From Calothrix sp. NIES-4105 (GTDB taxonomy: Bacteria > Cyanobacteriota > Cyanobacteriia > Cyanobacteriales > Nostocaceae): 64,000 bases of DNA. Position 1 is the first letter of the stretch; each line of letters starts with the position of its first letter. The notes beneath the pieces were generated by a model, which was not told the DNA's origin, did no database searches, and was given only the letters and a program-made list of their open reading frames with translations. The stretch spans positions 8,051,717-8,115,716 of the forward strand of contig NZ_AP018290.1 of assembly GCF_002368415.1 (NCBI RefSeq). Direction: 5' to 3'. A program made the position numbers and the translations under genes. Shown in pieces: positions 55,148 through 64,000 of this stretch.

Positions 55148-55414
55148 TTATGAACCATTTCGTCGCTCCAACTCTTCAAGTAACATCTGTTCATAATCTT
55201 CGTCCCATGCAAGTTTTTCCAAAAGCTTTTTTTTATGAGCGCGTACTTTCTCAAGTTGGTCTTTTACATAATCTCTTGCAAGAAACTCTTTAACTTTTTC
55301 TCGATGTTCTTCTTCTGAAAAAAGACCTGCAAATGCAGTCCGGTCAAGCTCTTCAATTCGCTTCCACTTTGCAATTTGCTCCGGTGTTGGTTGATATTTT
55401 TTGGGTTCTGACAT
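55148..55414 (-). CDS. Small charged protein, YQPTPEQ family, copy 3
   Basis: 88 residues: KKYQPTPEQIAKWKRIEELD then RTAFAGLFSEEEH, VKEFLARDYV, VRAHKKKLLEKLAW and EDYEQMLLEELERR. Close to copy 2 in sequence and orientation, so probably a local tandem duplication. Function unknown. Confidence 0.7.
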   Translation of the reverse strand: MSEPKKYQPTPEQIAKWKRIEELDRTAFAGLFSEEEHREKVKEFLARDYVKDQLEKVRAHKKKLLEKLAWDEDYEQMLLEELERRNGS

Positions 55415-55587
55415 ATGTTTATGCTAGTAACAGGCGCCACGAGTACAGGTACTAAGCAAACAGAAATTAACTCAAAGGCTATTTTATCAATTTTTGAATC
55501 GTCATCTTTCTGCTCTGATATTTAATTATATTTGTAGAAAGCTTAATACTGCTTATTTCTTTAAGCTGTTTTACACAAAATAACATT

Positions 55588-55902
55588 ATGCAAAATAGTA
55601 CTATTGTATATCCTGTTTACTACCGATTAGTAGTCCGGCGCCATAAAACTTGGCATTTTACCAAGGGCGAACCTTTTGTAAATTTATTTAACGCTCCGTG
55701 GCTTGAGCAGGAAGATTTATTCTCAGCGTTTGATACTTCGATGAAGAAGGTAGCTAACCAACTACGGTTAATTAATAATGGCAGAGAAGGCTTTTACATA
55801 GCTGATATCAAAGACAAAAAATATTATTACTGTGGTACTGAGTGGGAAGATGTAAAAAATAAGCTTAGAGAGTTAGGTATCGGTAGAGATGACCCCATGT
55901 AG
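55588..55902 (+). CDS. Protein of unknown function
   Basis: The 104-residue protein is soluble and beta-rich at the start (YPVYYRLVVRRHKTWHFTKG) with EGFYIADIKDKKYYYCGTEW in the middle. No family recognised. It lies between the small charged genes and hsdR. A GGCGCC at about 55637 suggests long residence. Confidence 0.5.
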   Translation: MQNSTIVYPVYYRLVVRRHKTWHFTKGEPFVNLFNAPWLEQEDLFSAFDTSMKKVANQLRLINNGREGFYIADIKDKKYYYCGTEWEDVKNKLRELGIGRDDPM

Positions 55903-55941
55903 AGGCAATTTACATTAATGATTTATAAAAATTGTATCCAC

Positions 55942-55969
55942 GTAGAGACGCGATTAATCGCGTCTCTAC
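55942..55969. repeat. 28-bp perfect palindrome, variant
   Basis: GTAGAGACGCGATT and its complement. Same outer arms as the palindromes at 20641 and 34131. It is followed by about five degenerate 10-bp units of ACGTGATACA (about 55970-56022) and a CTCTGTGCC repeat (56040-56068). Confidence 0.8.
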
Positions 55970-56146
55970 AACGTGATACGATGCGATACGACGTGATACA
56001 ACCCGATACAACGTGATACAACGCGCGCATTTTTCTCTTGCCTCTGTGCCCTCTGTGCCTCTGTGGTAAAGAAAATCACTGCACAGGCACCCCACCTATG
56101 CTACAATTGCTACATCATATGTGTTGCAAAAAATACCACAGTCTCC

Positions 56147-59100
56147 ATGACCTATGCGAACGAATATACTTTAGTCGAAAAACCCTGCATCGGCGCCCTA
56201 ACATCTTTTGGCTACACTTACCTACCTCCGCAACAAAACCAAGCAGCGCGCGATACACTTAACGAAGTCATGCTTCGCGATATTTTTATTACATCCATTC
56301 AACGTATCAATCAAATACCCGAAGAAGCTGCGCGCGCTACTTATCAAGATATGCTCCGAGTGACTGATAATGAGCAATGGACAAATTTACTGCGTGGTAA
56401 CTACAGTCGCAATGTCAGGAGTGAAAGTACAAAGAAAACTATTCGTCTCATTGACTTCCTAAACCCTGAAAATAACACTTTCACAGTCACTAACCAGTTT
56501 TATGTTAAATCTCAAAACGCGCGTAAACCGGATATAGTTATTTTTATTAACGGTATTCCTATTGTTGTCATCGAAGCTAAAAAACCATTTACTGCCAAAG
56601 ATAAGACAGGGGAAGCGTTTGAACAAATTAAACAGTACGAGCGTGATATTCCTCGGTTGTTCTATTCCAATGCTTTTAATATTATTACTGACGGCGCCAA
56701 TGTTCTTTATGGTGCTACAAATGCCTCGTCAGCATACTGGGGAAGTTGGAAGGATGACGAAAACACAGCAAATATAAGCTTTAACAACGAGTTAGAGAAA
56801 CAGCTTTGGTATTTATTAGAACCTTCTCGACTTCTAGATATATTGGCGCACTTCATTGTTTTTGAGAAGCGGGAACAGAAAGTTACTAAAAAGATATGTC
56901 GTTACCAACAGTATCGCGCGGTTAATAAGATTGTACAGAGAGTACTGGCGCCTCTTCAACCAGACTCTACAGGACGCAAATATCGCAAGGGTTTAATTTG
57001 GCATACCCAAGGTTCGGGTAAAAGTCTGACGATGGTGTTTGCTACTCTCAAGCTTAAAACGCATCGCACTATAAATTCTCCCACGTTAGAAAATCCTAAT
57101 ATTTTAATTCTGACTGACCGCGTTGACTTAGATGAGCAAATTAGTAAAACTTTCCTTGCTTGCGGACTGCCTAACCCAACTAATATAAGTTCTGGAAATG
57201 CGTTACAAGAAGCTATACATAGTAACCCTGTTGGTTTAACTTTGCTTTCCACTATATTTAAATTTGATGGTTCTGCACTCAAAGCAGCGAATAGCCATAA
57301 TTGGATTATCTTAGTAGATGAATGTCACCGCACCCAAGAGAAAGATTTAGGCGCCTATTTGGAAAAGACTTTACCTCATGCTTGTTTTATAGGCTTTACT
57401 GGTACACCCATTCAAACCACTGATAAAGACACTTACCAAAACTTTAGCCTTCCTGGTGAAGGATATCTTGACCGTTATAGTATAGATGATGCCGTTACCG
57501 ATGGCGCCACTGTTCCCATTCGATATACAAGTCGTAAAGCCGAATGGCAAATCGATGAAAAGAAACTTGATATTCTATTTGATAACTGGTTTGCTCACGA
57601 ACCCGAAGAAGTAGTTAACAAAATCAAAGCGCGCGGTGTCAAAGTTGATGATTTAGTTAAACACCGCGAACGTATCGAACTTTTAGCATATGATATTTGG
57701 GCGCATTTTTCCTCTCATGCGTTGCCACAAGGGTTTAAAGCACAAATTGTTGCCATTGATAGAGAAGCTATTATTTTATACAAGCGTGAGTTAAATAAAA
57801 TTCTTACTAAAAGCCTTCAAAAACAAGGTTTAGATAGAGAAACAGCTACAGCTTGGGCGGATGCAATGAGTATCCCAGTTTACTCATCCAATCAAGAAGA
57901 CGGTAAACCCAGTGAAGATAAATATATAGATGCACTTCGGCAAGACTTGAGAAAATATGCGCTTAATAAAAATGGGGAAACTGCTGCAATTAGAAAGTTT
58001 ACTGGGGATGATACAGAATACGAAGCTAAAGTTCTAAATAGAGAGGCGCCACCTGTACATTTTCTCATCGTCTGTAACAAACTGCTCACCGGGTTTGACG
58101 CACCCAGAGAAAGTGTCATGTATCTCGATAACCCTTTAAAAGAGCATAATCTATTGCAAGCAATCGCGCGTACCAACCGTGTTTATGATTCGCACAAAGA
58201 ATTTGGTTTAATAGTAGATTATATCGGTGTCACCAAAAATCTTACCTCAGCCCTCTCCACATATCGAACTGCTGATATTAAAAATGCTTTAGTAGACTTG
58301 CAAGTAGAACGCAACCAACTTAAAAGCATCCATACCCAATTAACAAATTTTCTAAAAGCAGCAGAAATATCACTTCCCACTTCCTCTACAGGTGTAACTG
58401 AGAAGAAAGGAACTTATCAAACCAAACGCACACCTGCCAAAACAGAAAACATCCGTGCTTTATATGACATCCTCATTCAAAATTTAGGCAATGAGGATAA
58501 ATGGTATACCTTCCGGCGCCTTGCTTCAGATTTTATTAAAGCTTACGATGCTCTAAGTCCCGACCCATTTATTCTTGACTACAAAGATGATTTAAAATGG
58601 GTTGCAGGATTTTTACCTTTAGCTACGCTGACATTCGAGAAACGCGCGTCAACATTAAGACGTGATGTTAGTGCCAAAATTAGAGAAATGCTCGATGAAC
58701 ATCTAAGCATTACAGGAATAACTACATTATGTCAGCTACACGACATCAACGACTCAGAATTTTGGCAAGATTTTAATACTAGTGATAAAGACCTTAAAAT
58801 TGCTGCTGTTCGTAAAACTGCCGAACTGCGTCAAATTATGCAGCATAAGCTCGATGAGAACGAATTATATTATGGTTTATTTTCCGAGCGAGTCAAAGAA
58901 GTATTAAACCAATTTGAACTTCGACAAATAGATGCTGCCGAAACTCTCAGAAAATATGAACAAATTATTCGTGATATGCAAGCATCCGAACGCGCGCATA
59001 CCAATACAAGTCTAAATCAAAAAGCTTACGGTATTCTCAAAATATTAGAAGCATTTCAAAACGAAAGTAATAATCTACTTGAAGAAACAGCACTAGCTAT

Positions 59101-59269
59101 TAATGCACTTTATACGAGTGAACAGGCGCCGTCTGGGTGGCATTTAAAAGAGCAACTACGCAAACAACTGCGGCAACAAGTTCGCGCTCTGGTATTCAAA
59201 TTAGACTTAAATAACTGGAAAGATATTCCAAATAAAGTTGAAGAGTACGCAATTAAACATTATATCTAA
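56147..59269 (+). CDS. hsdR: Type I restriction enzyme HsdR (endonuclease/translocase)
   Basis: From ATG 56147 (MTYANEYTLVEKPCIGALTS) about 1040 residues. The frame extends 28 codons upstream into intergenic repeat, so this start is preferred. The nuclease site PDIVIFINGIPIVVIEAKKP (about 127-146) is followed by the helicase motor: Walker A HTQGSGKSLTM (about 285-293), DECHRTQ (about 391) and FTGTPIQT, then LLTGFDAP and QAIARTNRVY. It moves and cuts unmodified DNA together with HsdM and HsdS. It is intact, but hsdM carries a stop. Confidence 0.93.
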   Translation: MTYANEYTLVEKPCIGALTSFGYTYLPPQQNQAARDTLNEVMLRDIFITSIQRINQIPEEAARATYQDMLRVTDNEQWTNLLRGNYSRNVRSESTKKTIRLIDFLNPENNTFTVTNQFYVKSQNARKPDIVIFINGIPIVVIEAKKPFTAKDKTGEAFEQIKQYERDIPRLFYSNAFNIITDGANVLYGATNASSAYWGSWKDDENTANISFNNELEKQLWYLLEPSRLLDILAHFIVFEKREQKVTKKICRYQQYRAVNKIVQRVLAPLQPDSTGRKYRKGLIWHTQGSGKSLTMVFATLKLKTHRTINSPTLENPNILILTDRVDLDEQISKTFLACGLPNPTNISSGNALQEAIHSNPVGLTLLSTIFKFDGSALKAANSHNWIILVDECHRTQEKDLGAYLEKTLPHACFIGFTGTPIQTTDKDTYQNFSLPGEGYLDRYSIDDAVTDGATVPIRYTSRKAEWQIDEKKLDILFDNWFAHEPEEVVNKIKARGVKVDDLVKHRERIELLAYDIWAHFSSHALPQGFKAQIVAIDREAIILYKRELNKILTKSLQKQGLDRETATAWADAMSIPVYSSNQEDGKPSEDKYIDALRQDLRKYALNKNGETAAIRKFTGDDTEYEAKVLNREAPPVHFLIVCNKLLTGFDAPRESVMYLDNPLKEHNLLQAIARTNRVYDSHKEFGLIVDYIGVTKNLTSALSTYRTADIKNALVDLQVERNQLKSIHTQLTNFLKAAEISLPTSSTGVTEKKGTYQTKRTPAKTENIRALYDILIQNLGNEDKWYTFRRLASDFIKAYDALSPDPFILDYKDDLKWVAGFLPLATLTFEKRASTLRRDVSAKIREMLDEHLSITGITTLCQLHDINDSEFWQDFNTSDKDLKIAAVRKTAELRQIMQHKLDENELYYGLFSERVKEVLNQFELRQIDAAETLRKYEQIIRDMQASERAHTNTSLNQKAYGILKILEAFQNESNNLLEETALAINALYTSEQAPSGWHLKEQLRKQLRQQVRALVFKLDLNNWKDIPNKVEEYAIKHYI

Positions 59270-59312
59270 GAGGTAGGTGCCACGCACCCGACGTTTTTAC
59301 CATAACAAACAC

Positions 59313-59471
59313 TCAAACTGTCCAATCTTCTATAACCAACCCAGGCACTTTACTAAAATCTTTACTATTTCGAGTTAATACAATTAAATTATAAGACATT
59401 ATATTAACAAATTCAGAACTACTACCGCGCTGTAAGAAGCTGATATGGTCAGTGTCAAGCAAATATTTCAC
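59313..59471 (-). pseudogene. PIN-domain (VapC-like) toxin with internal deletion
   Basis: From GTG 59469-59471 the minus strand reads KYLLDTDHISFLQRG, then directly LTRNSKDFSKVPGLVIEDWT and a stop. The first part is the N-terminus and the second the C-terminus of a VapC of about 135 residues; the middle, with most acidic active-site residues, is missing. The antitoxin gene precedes it by 2 bp. Confidence 0.7.
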
Positions 59472-59473
59472 GC

Positions 59474-59683
59474 CTACTCGTCACCTTCATCAACAGGTCT
59501 ATCAGATTGACGAAACGAACGTCCGTATTCCAGAGCTTGAAGAAAAGCATCTTCATCTGAAATAGAGCCAATTAATTTGTTCAGCCAATTATCAGAATTA
59601 GAACTATTATTTTTTTGCTTAAGAGCTGCAACCTCTCGTTCAAGATTTGCCAGACGATGCTCAATAGCTTCTTCATCTAACAT
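59474..59683 (-). CDS. VapB-like antitoxin
   Basis: 69 residues: DEEAIEHRLANLEREVAALK coiled coil, then GSISDEDAFLQALEYGRSFR and DRP.DE.DE. This is a common cyanobacterial antitoxin type placed before VapC. It appears intact, while its toxin is deleted internally. Confidence 0.7.
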   Translation of the reverse strand: MLDEEAIEHRLANLEREVAALKQKNNSSNSDNWLNKLIGSISDEDAFLQALEYGRSFRQSDRPVDEGDE

Positions 59684-59982
59684 AATTTATCTCCGACTTT
59701 GATTGAATGTATCAATGATACTAAATCATTATATATCATTTTTATATATCTTACAAAAACAGACCCTCTAGCAGCCTGTATTGCTGTGGACAGGAATACA
59801 GCCAAATTTCAATAATTAGAGATTTACCGTAAGGGTGGAGAATGGGGAGCGCGCGCCAAGAACACTAATACATGTTTCACTATCGCTATTGACCTATCAA
59901 ATATATACCAGCATTTAAGAACAAAAATTCCCAACAACTCAGACGAGGTGCCGGGAATTTTGATATTACATTATTAACATTA
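59684..59982. terminator. Intergenic region with bidirectional-looking hairpin
   Basis: AAAATTCCC at about 59924-59932 and GGGAATTTT at about 59953-59961 form a 9-bp stem around a 20-base loop, between the 104-residue gene (minus) and the antitoxin promoter side. No gene is visible in the remaining sequence. Confidence 0.5.
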
Positions 59983-60297
59983 CTAACCTTTTTGAATTTC
60001 TTGAGCCATTTTCCGATAATAATCCATCTGCTTATTATTAGAACGACGCTTGTTTGCAGATGGTTCAAAGCTTGTTTTTTCTTCGGTTGTGAGCATTGGT
60101 TTTGGTTCCGAACGCTTTATACCTTTTGAATCATCGTTTTCCAAGTAATATTGAGATTCAGATTCGCTAAATCCGAAAACATTAGCCAAGAAATTAGAGA
60201 TATTTTTGAACAGATTACCAATACTTTTCAATGTCACTGATAGAAAAGCGACAATGCGAATCAATGTGTTTTGTAATAGTTGTATAAGCCCAGACAT
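59983..60297 (-). CDS. Conserved cyanobacterial small protein of unknown function
   Basis: 104 residues. An amphipathic/hydrophobic N-terminal helix region (LIQLLQNTLIRIVAFLSVTL), aromatic FGFSESESQYYLE, then a charged tail ending DYYRKMAQEIQKG. Similar proteins are common in filamentous cyanobacteria (some misnamed threonine dehydratase). The N-terminus could attach to a membrane. Confidence 0.6.
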   Translation of the reverse strand: MSGLIQLLQNTLIRIVAFLSVTLKSIGNLFKNISNFLANVFGFSESESQYYLENDDSKGIKRSEPKPMLTTEEKTSFEPSANKRRSNNKQMDYYRKMAQEIQKG

Positions 60298-60429
60298 GAT
60301 AAGCCTCTAATAACCACTTGATATTATTCTCTTATATTAATAATGAATGTTAATATTGTTTCGCAGTCTCTATCAAAAGTTGTGTTTTGGGGTATAAATT
60401 TAGGGTGAGGGGCAGGCTATAAGCCTAGC

Positions 60430-61205
60430 CTACGTGCCTGAATATATTGCTATTGCATGTGGTATAAGGCGATTTGTTGAAATTATGGGTTTACCATCAA
60501 TAACTATATTAGTACTACCACCACCATCTAGCATTGCTGTTTCACTGGCGCCAAACTTTCTAAGTGTAGTTGCTGCATCAATTTGACGTGCGTAATTACT
60601 CGAATAAAAGATAGCCGTATTTTTTTTAACGCCAACAAATGTACGTGGTAAATAGCGTGATGCTGATTTGTCTGCTGTTGCATCTAAGGCGCCAACGACA
60701 TCAGAATTACTAGAATTAAATATATATGAGTGAATAAGGTGTAATGGCGGCACTTTTATAATTCCAAGAGAACGCGCTTCCTTTGGCCTGGATATTCTTT
60801 ACCTATTGCATAACCATATGTAATCACACGTCCATTAACTTTTAACCCGAATGCTATTCCTGTTGGGTTATCGTTCGTTGAAAAAAAGGCGCCGTTAATA
60901 ACTACTCTTGCTTTCTTGGTAGAAGTGTTGCGGGTAATGGCATCTCGCCAAAACTCGGTTATAACCTTTTTTCTAATACCGTTAGGACTATTTACTACTT
61001 CCCCGGTTAGGTTGTTTATTGTTGCATTAACTATATTTACAATTGTAACGTACTCTTTTTTACCATTAGGGTAGTATTTATTGTATACTTGTACACCATT
61101 GTCTTTGATTATAGCTTCAAACCCTTGTCGAGTTGACTGCGCGTAGCTTATCTCTGTAACTGTTATCGCAACAGCAATAATTGCAGAATTTATAATTTTG
61201 TTCAT
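60430..61205 (-). pseudogene. Exported phosphodiester glycosidase-family protein, frameshifted
   Basis: The first frame (61205-60756) has a signal peptide ending ISYAQS and ARVVINGAFFSTNDNPTGIA. It stops at KRVLLEL. A second frame (60753-60430) continues with VVGALDATAD, RTFVGVKKN and AAMLDGGGSTN-like ETAMLDGGGST. Together they make one NAGPA/phosphodiester glycosidase domain of about 255 residues, with a shift near 60755. The catalytic-domain halves are both well conserved, so the break is recent or bypassed by slippage. Confidence 0.75.
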
Positions 61206-61778
61206 ATTAAGTCACATCAATAGCAGTAATAAACATTGAAATAGAGTACATGCTGCATTTTCCCATCCTCACAATTAACAAATTATTTAGAAAATCGATT
61301 GTTTTTTCTTTCTTAGCATAATCGCCCCTGATAATAACCAAGTCGATAAAGCCATGCAAGCGGCGCCCCCTGAACGCTTACCTTTGTGTTAAGTAATAAT
61401 AAGGTTAAAAATGAGAGCCTTTCTGGGGAAGATACGCCCTCAACAAGTAGAAGTAGTTATAGATGGACTTTTGCGCTTATTAAAAGTGTCTTAAGTTTAT
61501 GAGAAAGTTATGTAGTTTTGTATAATAAATTGCGAAATGTTGAGTTTTATATAGTTTTGAGTGATTATCAGTTTTTTAGATAGTAATTAGTGAACCCTAT
61601 CAATAGACGGATGTGGGCGAGAAATAAAACTAGTTAAAAATGCCTATTTAGGCTGAATTGTGTTCGATTTGACGGAGAAAGACTGATTACGTATTTACTT
61701 TCTCCTAAATTTTCATGGTTTTTTGCCTACAATCCAACAGACAAGACCTTCGGCTATACTTCAGGATTGTGTCTAATT
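61206..61778. other. Intergenic region, about 570 bp
   Basis: A short frame at 61411-61494 (MRAFLGKIRPQQVEVVIDGL) could be a toxin-tail remnant, but the match is weak. GGCGCC at about 61361. The 250 bp before 61779 should contain the promoter of the phosphorylase gene; no motif stands out. Confidence 0.45.
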
Positions 61779-64000
61779 ATGATTAATACTCTAAGTCAGG
61801 CTTTTTTACAAAATCGTCCTTGTTTTGATGCTGCTGGTTGGAGCATTGTTGAGTCAGCATTTGATTGTAACAAATTACATCATCAAGAGACAGTATTTAC
61901 ACTAGGTAATGGATATTTAGGAACGCGCGGAACGTTCGAGGAAGGTTATCCGGGTGATTGTGCGGCAACGTTCATCAATGGAGTTTATGATGATGTTGCT
62001 ATCGGTAAGACAGAACTTGTTAATGTTCCGAGTTGGTTGCCTTTGGTTATTAAGGTAGCTGGTGAAACTTTCCGTTTGGATGCAGGAACGGTTATCAAGT
62101 ATGAAAGAAGACTTGATATGCGGTTAGGTTTGGTTAGTCGGGATATTCGCTGGCGGGCGCCTTGTGGTCATACAATAGATTTGCACTTTGAAAGATTTGC
62201 TTCTTTAGCTGACCAGCATATTATGGCTGTTCGCGTTTCGGTTACTTCGGTTGATTTTACAGGTGATATTTCTATTGAAACTTACTTTGATGATGCTGAT
62301 AACCAGGGAGTTCAGCATTGGGAAGTATTAAGTAAACGTAGTAAAAATAATTATATTTCGTTACATAGTAGGACTAGGCATTCTAGTATTCAACTTGGTA
62401 TGGCTACAAAGTTGGTATTAGAAGGTGATCAAGTTAGTTATATAGAATCTTGTTCGCAGCATAGTTTAACTAAAACATTTGCTTGTGTACCAGGACAAAC
62501 TATATCCTTAGAAAAAATAGTAACTATATTTACGTCGCGCGAGTCAGGAAACCCATTAGCCAGAGCATGTGATTGGTTAGAATTGGCGCCTAGCTATAGT
62601 ACATTGTTGGCAACACATATCGCCGCATGGGAACAAGTTTGGGAAAACAGCGATATTGTAATTGAGGGAGACAACCAAGCACAGGTAAGCGTTCGTTTTA
62701 GCTTATTTCAACTTCTTGCCGCAGCACCTTATCGAGATAATACAGTAAGTATTCCTCCCAAAACGCTTTCGGGGTTTGCTTATCGCGGACACATATTTTG
62801 GGATACCGAAATATTCGCAATGCCGTTCTTTAGTTTTACTCAACCGCAAATCGCGCGTAACTTGCTCGAATATCGGTATAATACACTTGCAGGCGCCCGT
62901 CGTAAAGCCGAAGAAGCTGGTTATAAGGGGGCAATGTACGCATGGGAAAGTGCGGATACAGGAGATGAAACAACACCGCGTTGGGTACCATCAAGTACTG
63001 GTGAACAAATACGAATTTGGTGTGGTGATATTGAAGTTCATATAAATACCGATGTTGCTTATGCCATATGGCAGTATTGGAAAGCAACAGGTGATGATGA
63101 TTGGATGGTTAATTATGGTGCGTCTATAATTCTGGAAACTGCGCTTTTTTGGGAAAGTCGCATTGAATGGAATGAAGCGCGTTGTGGTTACGATATTTTA
63201 GATGTAATTGGCCCCGACGAAAATCACGACCGAGTAAATAATAATGCTTTTACCAATGTTATGGTACGTTGGCATCTGCGCGCGGCGCTAAATTTATGGG
63301 AGTGGTTACAACAGAAATCACCAGAAACAGCATTACATATAGAGCAAAAATTGAAATTGAACGATGTTCGACTCGACCGTTGGACAGAAATTGAATATCG
63401 TTTGTATGTAAACCAAGATGCTGAAACTGGTTTGATTGAACAATTTGAAGGCTTTTTTGACTTAGAAGACGTAGACTTACAAGACTATGAACCCCGTACC
63501 AAGTCAATGCAAGCACTGCTGGGTATCGAAGCAACCAATCAAAAGCAGATTCTCAAACAACCCGATGTTTTAATGCTACTGTACTTGTTGCGAAATATTG
63601 GGCGCCATGAATCACCGAATTTACACTGCGACCAAAAAACGCTGCAAGCAAACTGGAATTATTACAGTCCTCGTACCGACCACGCTTATGGTTCTTCCTT
63701 GGGTCCAGCTATTCATGCCATAGTAGCTTGCGACATGAACCAACCAGAAGAAGCATACACTCACTTTTTGCGCGCGGCATTAGTTGACTTAGAAGACACC
63801 CGAAAAAATGCCGCAGAAGGAATTCACGCAGCAAGTGCAGGAGGTGTATGGCAAGCAGTAATATTTGGATTTGCTGGTATTCGCATTACACCCTTCGGTC
63901 CCATTGCCTGTCCCAACCTTCCCCCAACATGGAAACGGTTGAAGTTTAAGCTGCAATGGCAAAACCATTCCTATGAGTTTGATTTAAGTTCCGAAGCTGT
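61779..64000 (+). CDS. Glycoside hydrolase family 65 phosphorylase (3' end outside window)
   Basis: From ATG 61779 the frame is open to the window end (740 codons). Motifs of GH65 disaccharide phosphorylases: HHQETVFTLGNGYLGTRGTFEEG at the N-terminal beta-sandwich start, GYRGHIFWDTEIF-like AYRGHIFWDTEIFAMPF, YAWESADTGDETTP, and VIGPDENHDRVNNNAFTN with the general-acid Glu. The end, AAEGIHAASAGGVWQAVIFGF, is also typical. It phosphorolyses an alpha-glucoside such as maltose, trehalose or kojibiose. The exact sugar cannot be assigned. Confidence 0.9.
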   Translation, partial: MINTLSQAFLQNRPCFDAAGWSIVESAFDCNKLHHQETVFTLGNGYLGTRGTFEEGYPGDCAATFINGVYDDVAIGKTELVNVPSWLPLVIKVAGETFRLDAGTVIKYERRLDMRLGLVSRDIRWRAPCGHTIDLHFERFASLADQHIMAVRVSVTSVDFTGDISIETYFDDADNQGVQHWEVLSKRSKNNYISLHSRTRHSSIQLGMATKLVLEGDQVSYIESCSQHSLTKTFACVPGQTISLEKIVTIFTSRESGNPLARACDWLELAPSYSTLLATHIAAWEQVWENSDIVIEGDNQAQVSVRFSLFQLLAAAPYRDNTVSIPPKTLSGFAYRGHIFWDTEIFAMPFFSFTQPQIARNLLEYRYNTLAGARRKAEEAGYKGAMYAWESADTGDETTPRWVPSSTGEQIRIWCGDIEVHINTDVAYAIWQYWKATGDDDWMVNYGASIILETALFWESRIEWNEARCGYDILDVIGPDENHDRVNNNAFTNVMVRWHLRAALNLWEWLQQKSPETALHIEQKLKLNDVRLDRWTEIEYRLYVNQDAETGLIEQFEGFFDLEDVDLQDYEPRTKSMQALLGIEATNQKQILKQPDVLMLLYLLRNIGRHESPNLHCDQKTLQANWNYYSPRTDHAYGSSLGPAIHAIVACDMNQPEEAYTHFLRAALVDLEDTRKNAAEGIHAASAGGVWQAVIFGFAGIRITPFGPIACPNLPPTWKRLKFKLQWQNHSYEFDLSSEA

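Noticed and set aside
61411-61494. 27-codon frame resembling the tail of a MazF/PemK toxin
   Set aside because: Too short and too weak a match to call a pseudogene.
1-64000. tRNA and rRNA genes
   Set aside because: Scanned for TTCGAATCC-like T-loops and rRNA-like blocks; none convincing was seen. A tRNAscan run would settle it.

Overview
The window looks like chromosomal DNA of a filamentous, probably heterocyst-forming cyanobacterium (Nostocales-like). Evidence: psbB-psbT followed by a long cyanobacterial ribosomal protein S1, a HetZ-family domain, the clpS-DUF2103 pair, CHAT-domain proteins, a PEP-CTERM-like exported protein, and many families of short interspersed palindromes between genes. 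GC content is roughly 37% by eye. The classical cyanobacterial palindrome HIP1 (GCGATCGC) was not seen. Instead the hexamer GGCGCC occurs about 108 times by hand count, where about 3 would be expected at this base composition. GCGCGC is also very frequent.

Layout: 1-2.4 kb, end of a LysR regulator and a MuiA-like protein. 3.0-5.1 kb, a fusion of a CHAT protease-like domain, a TRADD-N-like domain and a full-length HetZ-like domain; this is the most unusual gene in the window. 5.2-9.0 kb, metabolic genes (phosphodiesterase-like, YdcF/SanA-like, VOC-like, aldo/keto reductase). 9.3-11.1 kb, decayed toxin-antitoxin genes and a duplicated tail of the ADP-ribosylglycohydrolase gene that follows. 12-19 kb, a minus-strand run: TolC-like protein, PhoD-like phosphatase, FAD monooxygenase, Tat-exported multicopper oxidase. 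19.7-25 kb, TPR protein, oligopeptide ABC permease and binding protein, MarR regulator, gene remnants. 26.4-29.6 kb, photosystem II genes psbB and psbT, and rpsA. 30-34 kb, PEP-CTERM protein, remnants, a C5 DNA methyltransferase convergent with a Cys-rich ORF, and a HlyD remnant. 34-44 kb, SulP transporter, three exported proteins (one L,D-transpeptidase-like, one with 19 consecutive Asn), PEP mutase/isocitrate lyase family protein, FAD oxidoreductase, clpS. 43.8-47.7 kb, a bcp peroxiredoxin gene split by a TnpB element, then an aldehyde dehydrogenase. 48-49.4 kb, hisS. 49.7-59.3 kb, a damaged type I restriction-modification locus (hsdM with an in-frame stop, hsdS, hsdR) with three paralogous small charged proteins, a GNAT-like protein and antitoxin-like genes. 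59.3-61.2 kb, a VapBC remnant and a frameshifted phosphodiester glycosidase. From 61.8 kb to the end, a GH65 phosphorylase that runs off the window.

Two themes run through the window. First, gene decay is common: at least ten frameshifted, truncated or stop-interrupted genes are visible, most of them in toxin-antitoxin or restriction genes. Second, DNA that looks recently acquired (the TnpB element, the CHAT-HetZ gene, most of the multicopper oxidase gene, hsdS) contains no GGCGCC, while resident genes carry it about once per 600 bases. All family assignments are from reading the sequence and remembered family signatures; no search was run.
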